Shown piece by piece: positions 22,777 to 33,346 of a DNA stretch of 64,000 bases. This DNA is from Macrothele yani (lineage: Eukaryota > Arthropoda > Arachnida > Araneae > Macrothelidae). Location: the NCBI GenBank assembly GCA_039090855.1, contig CM077024.1, positions 68,450,594-68,514,593 on the forward strand, in the 5' to 3' direction. A program made the position numbers and the translations under genes. The notes beneath the pieces were generated by a model, which saw nothing but the letters and a program-made list of their open reading frames with translations, had not been told where the DNA came from and ran no database searches. Each line of letters begins with the position of its first letter. Within the stretch, counting starts at the first letter, position 1.

Positions 22777-23760
22777 CCAAATCAATATAGAACATATAGA
22801 ATCTTTGTGGCAAAAGGATGGAAACTTTGCTTTTTATGACGTAAATCGTGTGACGTAATGCATCTCTGACGTCATGTCAGAATGATTTAGATGAGATGGT
22901 GTCACACCAGCAGCTTTGGAAATCGCTCTGTTCTGCTATAAAAACAATGCAAAGTGTTATACGCGTCCTATGCAGGCGACAAAAGGAGAAAGTACACAAC
23001 GTTCATGCTTTCAAACAAAGAAAATTTTATTGTTTTAAATTGACACGTGGAATTAATACATGAGAGGTGCAAATTAAAATTACAATACAGCTGCTCCCAT
23101 TAGTTCGTATGTTAAGCTCGATAACTATGAAAGAAAAGTGACTTTTTGAGGTGGAAAATAATAAATCATTTGGAATAGATCGCACAATTTCGTAGCATTT
23201 TGCAAAAGTCATTTCCCAAAATTGGGTGATCATTGCGTTCCTCATAAGTTGCCAAAGGTTTCCGAAAGTGTATCAACCTGTTCCACGCATGCTTTCAAAG
23301 ATTTTTCCACCATAAAATGTTTTATGATGGAAGATACTAGTATTTTTACATAACACATTCGGGACACTTCGTGGCAAAAGCATGGAACACTCTCGTAGCA
23401 CGCTGCGAATACATTTTCCGGAATTACTTTCTCGATGTGTTCCGAATGAGTTATCAAACTTTTCTCAATGTGTTCAACTGGAAACACATTGTTGTGCTAT
23501 ATATTCCGAGATGCCACGGACGGCTAGAAAAAAATTCTGGAAATAGGGCATGGCTTAAGCATCTGTATGCTTTTAATTGTACTAATACCCTAATTTACTT
23601 AAATTGTGGATTTGGGGTAAGTGAAACTTGACTTCAAACATGACGTGTCATTTGCTGCACATAGACATTCAGTCTAACATCTGCGTAACCATAATTCATA
23701 GACATCTCTAAGATTCAGTCAGTAAGCAGCAGCACCAGTCCTTATATATTCCATGGTATA
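22777..23760. other. Interior of large TIR element, no gene seen
   Basis: Contains short minus-strand open frames (23027-23245 and 23242-23487) with internal similarity around a TGTTCCGAATGAG/TGTGTTCAACTGG theme, but no domain. Nothing else recognised. Confidence 0.4.
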
Positions 23761-23764
23761 TTGG

Positions 23765-26700
23765 GTTGGGTTGGGGGATGTAAGGTCAGGTGATGCGTAA
23801 CATCACAGCCTCTCCTTGACAAATGTCAACCCCGCCTTCTCGTGGTGTATCCTGTTCCCACTAAAGGGGCTCTGACGACCGCTCATAGCGGTATAACTAT
23901 ACCATCGGGATTAGAGGAAATTCTATCCCACACTCACCAACCCGCTTGGCCAGCGTGGTGAGTTATGGCCAAACCCCTCCAAAATGACTCCACAACTTAA
24001 ATCTTGGCCCTCAGTCTCCGGCAGCTGGAATGTACCTGGCCAAGGCAGCGGCCAGTGCGACATGAAGGCAGAGGGTGCTAAGAATCCCCGGAGGACCGGA
24101 CTAGGCTGCCATCTGATGCTGACCTTGGCAACGTACAATGGACGCTCCCTATCTTCTGATTCAAGGCTTCTTGAATTGGAAGAGGAACTACAAAGGATCA
24201 AGTGGGACATCGTGGGGCTAAGTGAGGTAAGGAGAAAAGGAGAAGATCTCATCGAACTGAAAAGTGGACATCTCTTCTACTATCGTGGGACAGATACTGG
24301 CAGAACTAGTGGTGTTGGATTTATAATAAACAAGAAACTGAAGGATAAAGTTGTAGAAGTTTAAAGTTCCTCTGACAGAGCTGCACGGCTTGTTATCCAA
24401 CTCTCGAAAAGATACCAGGCTCAGATTATTCAAACTTATGCACCCACCACAAGTCATCCTGAAGAAGAAATTGAAGAATTTTATGAGGAAATTTGTCATC
24501 TAAATAATAAAGGTAAGCAGCACTTGAAAATAATTATGGGAGATTTCAATGCAAAAATAGGGCAACGGCAACAAAATGAAACTTCAGTAGGTAAATTCGG
24601 TCACGGCAACAGAAACCAGCGTGGAAATACTCTCGTTGAGTTTGCAGAGGCAGAAGGGTTTTTCATCTTGAACTCCTTCTTCAAGAAAAAGCCACACAGG
24701 AAATGGACATGGAGACATCCAAATGGGACGACAAGTGAAATTGATTTTATTATGTGTAACAAAAAATTCGTCATAGAAGACTGCAGTGTGCTAAACAAGT
24801 TCAACACAGGTAGTGACCATAGATTGGTGAGATGTAAGATGCACTTCAACACTAAACTTGAACGTGGCAAGCTCATAAGACAAACAAAATCTATTGACAT
24901 AACCAACCTTAAAAAACACCATAATACCTTCAAGTTGGAACTGAAGAACAGGTTCTCTGCTTTAGAAGGCCTAACATCGGAAGAAGGGGACATCTCTGAA
25001 GTTAACAGAAAAGTAACCAAAGCTCTTATGGAAACAGCAACAAAATTAGCTGGGTCTAAGAACAAGTTGCATGTAAACAAATTATCAGGAAAAACCAAAA
25101 TGTTGATGCAAAAAAGAAGAGAGATGAGGACAACTAAAGAAGATGTGACTTCCAAAGTGGAATATATAGAGCTATGCAAGACAGTACGAAAAAGTATCAC
25201 TGAAGACGTAAGAAAATTCAACTGTGAACTAGTGAGGAAAGCAATTGAAAACAACCAAAGCCTAAAGATAGCAAAGGGACATCTCAGTAAGGGAAGAAAA
25301 CAGATTATGGCACTGAGAAAAGAAGATGGTTCTGTAACAAGAAATAGAGGCGAAATTTTGACAAGAGTGAAAGATTTCTACTCCAAATTATATGAAAGGG
25401 ATGATACATGCACTCCAGACATCATGAAAGATACCAGTACCAGAGTTCCTCCAGTCCTTCCAGCAGAAGTTGCACATGCAATCAAGAACATGAAGCGGGG
25501 AAAAGCTCCAGGAGAAGATGGAATTACTGTAGACATCATACAAGAAGCAAGTGGAAAAATCGAAACAGTACTCGCCCAAATTTTCATTCGATGCCTTAAT
25601 GAAGGAAATAATCCTGAGGATTGGAACACCGCTACAATGATCCTGCTACATAAGAAAGGTGACATTGAGGATCTCGGAAACTACAGACCTATCAGCCTCC
25701 TATCAGTAGTTTATAAAATCTTCACTAAAGTTCTTTCACACCGCTTGAAGGTAACACTGGACATGGCTCAACCGAGAGAACAAGCTGGATTCAGGAGTGG
25801 CTACAGCACAATAGATCATATCCATGTGCTGAGAGAACTAATTGAAAGAGCGAGGGAATATGAACTTCCAATGTGCATGGCTTTTATCGATTATGAAAAA
25901 GCCTTTGATTCGGTGAAACCATCAGCAGTTACAATGGCTCTGAAAACCTGCGGTATTGAAGATGCATACATTAATATTATTAATAACATCTATGAAAATG
26001 CAAGTGCAAAGATTAGGCTGTTTGAAAATACAACACACATAAAAATTGGAAAGGGAGTGAGACAAGGTGACACCATATCTCCGAAGCTCTTTAATGCCAT
26101 ATTGGAGGGTGTTTTTCAGTCACTGAGCTGGGAAAACAAGGGGATAAAGATTAATGGAGATTATCTAACCCACCTTCGTTTTGCTGATGACGTAGTCATT
26201 TTTGCAACTAGCCTATCAGAGCTGCAGAGTATGATCCAGGAACTTGCTGACAAGAGTAAAGAAGTGGGATTAAAAATGAACTTTCAGAAGACAAAAGTGA
26301 TGTTCAATGCTTTTACAAGAAATGAAGATTTATCGATTGATGGAGAAAAGCTGGAGATAACAGACACGTATGTTTATCTTGGACAGCAGATATCAAGTGA
26401 GGGTCACATTGATGAAGAAATTAATCGGCGTACAAAACTTGCCTGGAGAGCTTTTGGAAGAAACAGCATAATTTTCAAGAGCAATATGCCATTATGTCTT
26501 AAAAGAAAAGTGTTTGATCAATGCATCCTTCCAGTGCTTACGTATGGTGCAGAGACGTGGACCTTAACTAAAAGAGACATACAAAGGCTGCAGACAACTC
26601 AAAGAGGCATGGAGAGGTGCATACTTGGTGTAACCAGGAGAGATAAGAAGAGGAACTCGTGGATCCGAAAAATGACAAGAGTGGAAGACATCATGATCAG

Positions 26701-26960
26701 AGTTAAATCCCTGAAATGGCAATGGGCTGGACATACTGCCAGAAGGACAGATCATCGATGGACAGCCGAAATTTTAGATTGGATTCCAAGGGACAGGAAA
26801 AGACCCAGAAGAAGACCACATGGGAGATGGGTGGATGAAATTCGAAAGTATGCAGGGGTGACATGGAGGAGACTGGCACAAGACAGACCGTTGTGGAGGA
26901 AACTTGGGGAGACCTTCGTCCAGCAGTGGATTGATAATGGTTGACAATGATGATGATGAT
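23765..26960 (+). mobile_element. RTE-type LINE copy C, nearly complete
   Basis: A GC-richer 5' region of about 220 bp (23765-23983) precedes a single long reading frame, followed by a (TGA)n tail at 26947-26962. It is the most complete of the RTE copies here and is the reference for copies A and B. It sits inside the large TIR element, so it inserted after that element. A mariner begins 5 bp after the tail. Confidence 0.9.
23984..26944 (+). pseudogene. RTE endonuclease-reverse transcriptase with one nonsense codon
   Basis: One frame of 986 codons is open except for a TAA at 24362-24364. The corresponding codon in copy B is GAA, so a single G-to-T change interrupts it. Endonuclease: MLTLATYNGRSL near the start, IIMGDFNAKIG at about 24527, EIDFIM at about 24735, and GSDHRLV at about 24810. 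RT: AFIDYEKAFDSV at about 25880, GVRQGDTISPKLF at about 26050, and FADDVVIF at about 26180. The C-terminal domain has QWAGHTARR, RRPHGRWVDEIRK and AQDRPLW. A length near 1000 residues fits the RTE (BovB-like) clade. RTE proteins nick the target DNA and prime reverse transcription of their RNA there. With the stop, only an 806-residue product starting after the endonuclease N-terminus would be possible. Confidence 0.93.
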
Positions 26961-26964
26961 GATA

Positions 26965-28204
26965 TTGGGTTGGTGCGAATGAAATGTCCATCGCGAACGA
27001 GCAGTGGAGAGAGGCCCCCACCACAGCAGAATGAAACCACCCACAGGTGTTGCGGGTATTACGTCACAGAGTTACTATAAATAGCTAGCGTGTGTGTGAA
27101 GAACAAGTTTCAGGCGGGGTTTGTTTGGACGTAACGTGGCTTGCAAAGAAAACATTTGGACGCCGGATTCGAGAGTCATCCTCCTGAATGAATTTAAACT
27201 GGGCATTCTGCAGAAATTGCAGCTCGAAACGCTAAGAAAGCGTTTGGAGAGAATATGGCCAACGAACGAATCATTTGGTGATGGTTTGTGAAGTTTCAAA
27301 GCGGAGATACGGCGTGCAAAACGAAGCACATGGTCACCGACCTGTTGCTGCTTCTCACGAAAAACATGTCGTGAGATAGCGGCAGAAGTAGGTGTTCACC
27401 ACACAACAGTTGTTCAACATCTGGCTGCGCTAGGTAAGGTCAAAACGCTAGACATGTGGCTGCCAAATGAGTTGACAACTGCCAACAAGACTAGACGTTT
27501 GGAAGTCTGCACATCGCTGCTTGCCAGGAATAAAAAGGAACCTCTACGGCAGCGCATCATCCCCTGCGACGAGAAGAGGGTATTTTATCATAATGAGAAA
27601 CGATCTGCACAATGGTTAAGCAAAGCACGGCCTGCTGGACGGCATCCTAAGCCACTACGACACACCAAGAAGACGATGCTCCTTGTCTGGTGGTCCACAG
27701 CCGGTATAATTACTAGCAGTTCCTCAGCAAGAGACCAAACCATCACTGCAGAACGTTATTTTACTGAATTACACCAGATGCACCGGAAATTGCCGCAGAA
27801 ACAGCCGACATTTGTGAACAGACATGGTGTTCTTGTACTCCAGGACAACGTCCACCATCATGTCGCACAACGAACGATGCTGGCACTGAGTGCCTTGGGC
27901 TATGAAGCATTGCCTATTTTCCGGACTTGTTTTCGACAGACAACCATCTGTTTCGTCGCCTGGAGCCCTTCCTGTCCGGGAAACAGTTCACGACAGACAA
28001 CGAGGTTCAACGTGCTGTTGATGACTTCTTCGGCTCTCAGCCACAAGACTTTTTCGTTCCGGGATCATGTCCTTGCCCGATAGGTGGCAACCATGTGTCA
28101 ATACCGAGGGGGATTATTTTGCTTAGATAAGTTGCCCTACTTTTCCGTTCTCGCTGTCCACGTGGTCTGGTCCTTTGCCGGACATTTCATTCGTACCAAC
28201 CCAA
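26965..28204 (+). mobile_element. Mariner transposon 3
   Basis: The left TIR TTGGGTTGGTGCGAATGAAA (26965) and right TIR (inverse complement, ending TACCAACCCAA at 28204) have TA on each side (26963-26964, 28205-28206). The length is 1.24 kb. It is the same family as the element at 13483-14756 but in the opposite orientation, and better preserved. Confidence 0.93.
27170..28100 (+). pseudogene. Mariner transposase of element 3
   Basis: An open frame at 27454-28083 includes ANKTRRLEVCTSLLARN, IPCDEKRVFYHNEKRSAQWL (first catalytic D present), VLQDNVHHHVAQRTM (second D present) and ALGYEALP. A frameshift of about 10 bases removes the HPPYS box near 27915. The last catalytic region continues in another frame as STDNHLFRRLEPFLSGKQFT and QRAVDDFF to about 28130. 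The N-terminal HTH region (about 27170-27450) is broken by stops. Less decayed than element 1 but not functional. Confidence 0.88.
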
Positions 28205-28206
28205 TA

Positions 28207-28930
28207 TATATAAGAGTTGACAACTTCAGTCATAGTGACAAATAACCTTTCCACGGTTTGGCATATCAGAGTAGATAGAGCATGAACTATATTTGCGGGT
28301 TTATTTTATTAGGTCGAACCAGCCGCTGCCCTAATTTGGGCTATTTGGACTCTGTGTTCGTGTGCGGTTGTGCCCTGCTCGAATGTGGACTTTTCAGCTG
28401 GTTGTCGTATTACGTGACCAATGACAAGCAGCATAGAGTTTTATACGTAATTCCAGTTATATTTGATATTTACACATCGTTCTCTATATTTGTGCCTTCC
28501 AAACATTTGAAATAAAAAGAATGATGACACCGAATTTTATGTTGTAATGAGCAGATCTTTTGAACCGTTCCTGGCGCGAATTAAATTTCTTAAAGTTATT
28601 CAAAGTCAATGCAACCAGTTAGAAAATATCAACCCAATTTTTGCAATCAATAATACATCCAGAAATAGAAACAGCTACATTTCTTCTAACACCGCCTGAA
28701 ACGTACGTTACAAAAATTAACAAATAGCACGCAAAACGTTTCTCATAGCAGGAGGATATCGGAGACAAAAAGATTTTCAAATCGAACAGTTAAAAGAACA
28801 AATATAGAAAGAAACATGATATAACTCTACGCCTTCTAGCTCAATAATTTTGCATAATAGGAAAGCTGAAAGTAGGCTTTAAATATTCTTCGTGGAAAAA
28901 GCTATGCAAAGGAAAAAGAAATTTTGAAAT
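28207..28930. other. Interior of large TIR element, no gene seen
   Basis: A 77-codon frame at 28282-28515 has no domain. AT-rich spacer before the tandem array. Confidence 0.4.
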
Positions 28931-30690
28931 TCTCAAATATGTCTCCCGCAGAAGTACCGAAAAAAAAAAACAACTTTCGACCTCACACCACCTAGTGGGA
29001 AATCTGTGCGATATTTAAAGAGGATAATGTTCCTCATCTCTATTGTCGTGAATGGCATACAGTAAAAAAAGCAATTTCTCTGTAGCGTTTTCAGAAGCGA
29101 TGATACAGCTGCGAACAGAAGAACACAAGCACCACCTAGCGACAAAACTGTGATAAAACTCCTCAAATACTAACCTAAAGTGTTCCACAAAGTAAATGAA
29201 ATCCGATGTTAAACGAATTTTTTAAATCGCACATTTAAAAGCACAGATATTAAGAAAAACATTGGTGTCCCCTAGCGGCGAAATTTTCAATTAATTTGGT
29301 AAGAAAATACGCTCACCGAGTTGGCACATTTAGTAGTATCTGAACGAAGAAAGAAGTCTTTCAATCGGGGTTTTAGTCATTCAGATACTGCTGTAAACGG
29401 AAATGTGGACTTACGCTCTCTCGTGGCAGACTTCTTCGTTAAGAAAATTTTTAAATTACGTGAGAAACATTTCGCGGAGGATATGCTCTCGAACAAAAGA
29501 ATACTTTTTAAGATCAGACTCTTAGGAGCACAGCTATTGACAAAAATAAGATATGATTTACGCCTCTTGGTGGAAAAACTATACATTATTGTAAGAAGAG
29601 AGTGTTTTGAAATGTTTCCCAAAGAGAGCGAAATGGGTCCGCGAAAGAATATTTTCAGTCGAATTTTCAGGATTCAGATGCAAATGCATCAGGAGCAGAT
29701 ATAAACACTTACGCCCCTGGCGGCCAAACTATTCTGTATCAAATATAAGAAATTATATGCAAAGCATTACCATACAGGAAGAATATTTCAAAACGGAGTT
29801 TTACAAGTAGAAATCTCTGGGAAAACGCAATTTACCGTTACGCCCCCTAGCGGAAAGTCTATGAATTACTTGCAAATTTTAAAATTATATGAAAAACATT
29901 TTGCATCAGAAACTATATGCAACAAAAAAGGATTTTTTTAATTCCAACTCTTAGAAGCAGAGATATTAACAAAAATATGATATACGCTCCCTGGCGGAGA
30001 AACCATGCATAATTTTAAGAAGAAAAAATTCCGAAAAAAATTATCGACGTGAGTGGCATCGGTTCACGAACGAACTTTTTCAAACAAGATTTTAAAAGTC
30101 CAGATTTTGCTGCAAATACATCAGAAGCAGAAATTAACACTTACGTCCCTCGGTGGCCAAACCGTTCTTTACCAAAAATTAGAAATTTTATGCAAAATAA
30201 TTCCCATCAGGAGCTGTACACACTGGAAATTGTTTTCTCAAATCAGAGTTTTAGAAGTACAGTTACCGGGAAAAATGCTATTTACTTTTACGCCTCCTAA
30301 CGTAAAATCTATGCGCAACTTGAAATAGTGACTATGCCTGAAATGCTTTTCGACATAAATGGAATTGAATAGTAAAATATTTTTTTTAATCGGAAGGTTA
30401 GAAGCAAACATATGTAATAAAATGTGTTCCGAATTCGATATTATCTTCGTTTACGCCCTCTAGCGGCTGTAATCGTAAAAAAAAAAAAACGAAATGAAGA
30501 ATCATCATTGGCACTGTTATTTTTTTGTAAATGAGGGATCATCATTTACAAAAAAAAAACATAACACACCGTAAAAAAAAACGAAATGAAGGATCATCAT
30601 TGTTTCATTTCAAGCTTCCCAATGCAAAAATAATTTTTCAAATCGAACTAATAGCTGCAAAGATATGGTGACCTCAGACTGACGTACGTA
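28930..30690 (-). repeat. Tandem array with CTCF-like boxes (left, inverted copy)
   Basis: About eleven degenerate units with a spacing near 145 bp, each with a version of TTACGCCCCCTAGCGG (minus strand: CCGCTAGGGGGCGTAA). Boxes are seen near 28987, 29130, 29268, 29413, 29560, 29710, 29840, 29985, 30142, 30290 and 30453. Between boxes recur TTTTAGAAGCAGAGATATTA and the A/T-rich stretch ATTTCAAAT. The array ends at about 30610-30690 with CAAGCTTCCCAATGCAAAAA, which matches, inverted, the start of the array at 40.96 kb. No coding capacity. Confidence 0.78.
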
Positions 30691-30974
30691 CAAACCGATA
30701 CCACAAATATGATCTTTTTTTACAAAAGACTTTCTAAAAAATCGGATTTCGTGGTTCTGCTTCAATTTTTCCATTATGAAACAACTTTTTAGTGATACGC
30801 AAATATTCAGTGCCTTGAGAAAGTGTAATGATCGGAAACAAGAGTATTCAAAACAAATTTCAGTTTGCACAGATTCGGGTTTTACATTATTAGAAAACTA
30901 CACACTGTTTATTATAACACTAATTCAAGTCATTAGCACGAATAAATGGAATTGTTATATAGGAAACGGCAAGA

Positions 30975-31110
30975 GTAAATGAACTGCGTCCCTGGATGGC
31001 CGAGGTTATCGCACAAATCACGTAAGGGCCTTTGCTCGTCGTACTCTGCTTTCAATTTGTCAGAGGTTCGGGCAAGATGCAGACTTTCCAGCTTTATCCC
31101 TCTTCTTGCA
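30975..31110 (+). repeat. Possible tRNA-like SINE fragment
   Basis: TGGCCGAGGTTATCGC (A-box-like) and GAGGTTCGGGCAAG (B-box-like) are about 65 bp apart. No other copy in the window confirms it. Confidence 0.3.
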
Positions 31111-31432
31111 GGGAAGGAAACATTTCAGGTGTGTTTAGCAGATTTAGATATAAACTTATTTGCAAATATCCCCTCTAACTTTATTTGCAAACATCTTCGC
31201 TATTAATCATCCGATTGGATGATATTTAAGATTTAGGGGGGTTTCCATATGCTAACTGGAATGTGCATAAAATAAGATAGATAGTGAGCTAATTAGCATG
31301 TTTCTTCGCATCACGTGATAGTTCCCTTTGAGGTTCTTTTCAACGGTACCTTACCTGTTTATCTGCGGCAAATGGTCCTAAAGTTAAGGGGGTGGCTCGT
31401 TTTTTTTTGTTTTTTTTTTAGGTCTGTACACA

Positions 31433-32490
31433 TAGCTGAAGAACTGAAGTTAAGTACCGGCAGTGTCTGAACCATTTTGCATCAGATCATATGTAGAGGA
31501 CTTTTAGTAAGGGAGTGTCTGGACCATTTTGCATCAGATCATAAGTAGAGGACTTTTAGTAAGGGAGTGTCTGACCCCAGGTCTTAACCAACCCTTAGAA
31601 ATAGGAAGCTATGAGATTTGGGATTTGGGCTAGAGTGTCCGATAGGAAAGTTACACGGAAGTAAGGTAGAAAGGGGGAGGAAAACGCCCTTATTTATTAC
31701 CGGGGGTCCAGTACCCAGGGCCTGACGGCTTAACGTGCCCATCCGACGCACGGTGGATTTAGTGGTTCGAGCGTTCGTACCTGCCCGCTATCGAACCTGA
31801 GACAGCTCCGGTGCACTCTCGAACGTTGACCTTTAGGCCATCAGCGGCCCTGGACCATTTTGCATGGGAGGTTAAGGATATCATAAGGTCTGACCAGATG
31901 GATACCGCGAATGCTGACGCCTGAGATAAAGAATGATCTTGTTGAAGCAAATCGGGTTAAAATTGACGGCATTAACAGATTAATTTTATTCTTGTATTGC
32001 GACTGGTAATGAGAAGTGGCTTCACCCTTAGGACCCTGATAATAAACATGAGAGCATGCAGTGGGAAAATTATGGATCGCCACCACCAAAGAAGTTTAAA
32101 ACACAACCGTCTGCAAGGAAAATATTGACCACCATTTTCTGGGACTCAGAAGGGTTTATGTTAATTGATTTCTTACCTCATGAAAGGACTATGTATGTTG
32201 TCTATTACGCCACGGTATTGCGACAATTTCTTAAAGCCATCAATAGAAAACGCCGACCAAAATTGCGACAAGGTGTTTTACCTCTGCAGAACAATGCTCC
32301 AGTTTACACGACCAGTGTTTCCATGCAAACTGAAACAAAATGTGGCTTGCAACAGCTTCTTTATCTACCGTACTAACGTCATCTACCCCCCCCCCCCACA
32401 CACACATACTAGTGATTTCTTCCTCTTCAAAAATCTGAAAAAAGATCTGCAGGGTAGGAGCTTTGTGGATGATTTTGAACTGAAGTAAAC
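31433..32490 (+). pseudogene. Mariner 4 transposase, main piece
   Basis: Reads IAEELKLSTGSV (31433), then after an insert TILHGRLRIS (31850), TRWIPRMLTPEIKNDLVEAN (about 31893), a stop-broken stretch where the first catalytic D block would be, then MQWENYGSPPPKKFKTQPSA (32056), TTIFWDSEGFMLIDFLP, LPLQNNAPVYTTS (second D replaced by N in the expected QDNAP) and FFLFKNLKKDLQGRSFVDDF (to about 32480). A CCCCCCCCC tract sits where HPPYSPDLAP should be. This is the SETMAR-like mariner branch, inactive. Confidence 0.85.
31488..31848 (-). repeat. tRNA-derived SINE-like insert in mariner 4 (family c)
   Basis: On the minus strand, TGATGGCCTAAAGGTCAACG (A-box-like) and AGGTTCGATAGCGGG (B-box-like) lie near one end. 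The mariner sequence CTG(A/G)ACCATTTTGCAT occurs on both sides (about 31468 and 31846), consistent with a target-site duplication. The left copy and its flank are duplicated in tandem (about 52 bp period, 31463-31567). Confidence 0.6.
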
Positions 32491-32668
32491 AACGAAATGT
32501 TGGTTTGTGAAGGAAGGTAAGACCTTATCCACAGCGGGGATTCGTGAACTCTGTGATCGGTACAGAAAGTTTATCCAAGTCAGGGCAGACTATGTGGAAA
32601 ACTATAGGTGCAGTTTTGAAAAAAAACAATTGTCTTTGTATGTTAGGCTTAGAACTTATTGAACACCT

Positions 32669-33154
32669 TAAAGAAATTAACTCGCGAAGTAGCTGTTGCG
32701 TTACCAATAAAACGTGAAGAAGTGGAATATTAAAAATTCAGCGTGAGATGAAGTTTTATGACGCATAGTCTTTTTCCCCGGAAATTAGGGTCATTGCATT
32801 ACATAGAATTGTTTTCAGAGACCGGTAAAATATCACGTACAAGAACTCCAAAATCAATCATACTCTGTATCTATTGTGCAACAATTGTATCACGCAGAAC
32901 CTTCTGATTAAGCTTCTGTGAAGCATTGTCATGTCCAGTCGCTTCCATTTCTCTCTACAGCCTCACCGTAACTGTTTAGCTGCTAAGGTTTTACCAAAGC
33001 TCGTTTTTTGACGTATATTACGGAAAGTTAAATATGTAATTTACATCACAGTTTCATTAATTGAAATGGCGAAATTTCTAGGGAATGATAAACCTGGAAT
33101 TCAGAAGAATATCCTGCAGCGATGCAGCACCTGAATTTCTTTTGTTTCGATTTT
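32669..33154. other. No recognisable gene
   Basis: AT-rich spacer between mariner 4 and a SINE. Confidence 0.4.
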
Positions 33155-33346
33155 TTTGTTAAGGGCCACTGTGTGTAACCCGTAGGGGCTAAAAGCAATC
33201 TCTTGCCCCTAATTTGGAGCCACTAGTTCCAGGGAAGAGACAGGGCTAGCGCCACCAGAAGAACACTCCGCTGATGCTTCCTCCGGTCCTCGAAACCGGG
33301 CCGCCTCGGTAGAATAGTCCAAAGCCACTGCTTAAACCACTTAAAC
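33155..33346 (-). repeat. tRNA-derived SINE, family a (diverged)
   Basis: On the minus strand it has the family head (AAGCAGTGGCTT...CCGAGGCGG...GGTTTCGAGGACC) and body (CTGGAACTAGTGGCTCC, CCCTACGGGTTAC). More diverged than the 51-53 kb copies. Confidence 0.7.

Larger units (their letters stand above)
20634..31426. mobile_element. 10.8 kb element with ~215 bp terminal inverted repeats
   Basis: The left end, CAGACCTCAAAA then an A-run, CCCCCTTAACTTTC, AAGGTACCGTTG, ATCATGTGA, ACGCTAATTAGCTC and TTATTTTACGCGCATTC, is repeated as a diverged inverse complement at about 31213-31426. TA (or the palindrome GTAC) flanks both ends. Its interior holds an RTE LINE (23.8-26.96 kb), a mariner (26965-28204), a tandem array (28.9-30.7 kb) and about 5 kb without recognisable coding. 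The dinucleotide site and CAG start would suit a pogo/Tigger-like non-autonomous element, but no transposase was seen, so the superfamily is open. Confidence 0.65.
20134..32668 (+). mobile_element. Old mariner, split by three nested insertions
   Basis: The left end (GGGGCGTTCATTAAGTTCTA at 20134) and the right end (inverse of AGGTGTTCAATAAGTTCTAA, ending 32668) are matching terminal inverted repeats with TA outside each. Collinear transposase pieces fall in between: an N-terminal part at about 20283-20386, a short stretch near 20605-20633, IAEELKLSTGSV at about 31433, TILHGRLRIS at about 31850, and the rest to about 32490. The gaps are a SINE (20391-20595), a 10.8 kb inverted-repeat element (20634-31426) and another SINE-like insert (about 31488-31848). 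About 100 bp of the mariner also seem to be missing at the large insertion. Confidence 0.8.

Noticed and set aside
24601..25254. 217-codon minus-strand frame
   Set aside because: Antisense shadow of the RTE endonuclease region; the same shadow occurs in RTE copy B.
28930..30690. CRISPR array
   Set aside because: Regular spacing exists, but the whole ~145 bp unit is related, not short identical repeats with unique spacers, and the context is an animal nuclear genome.
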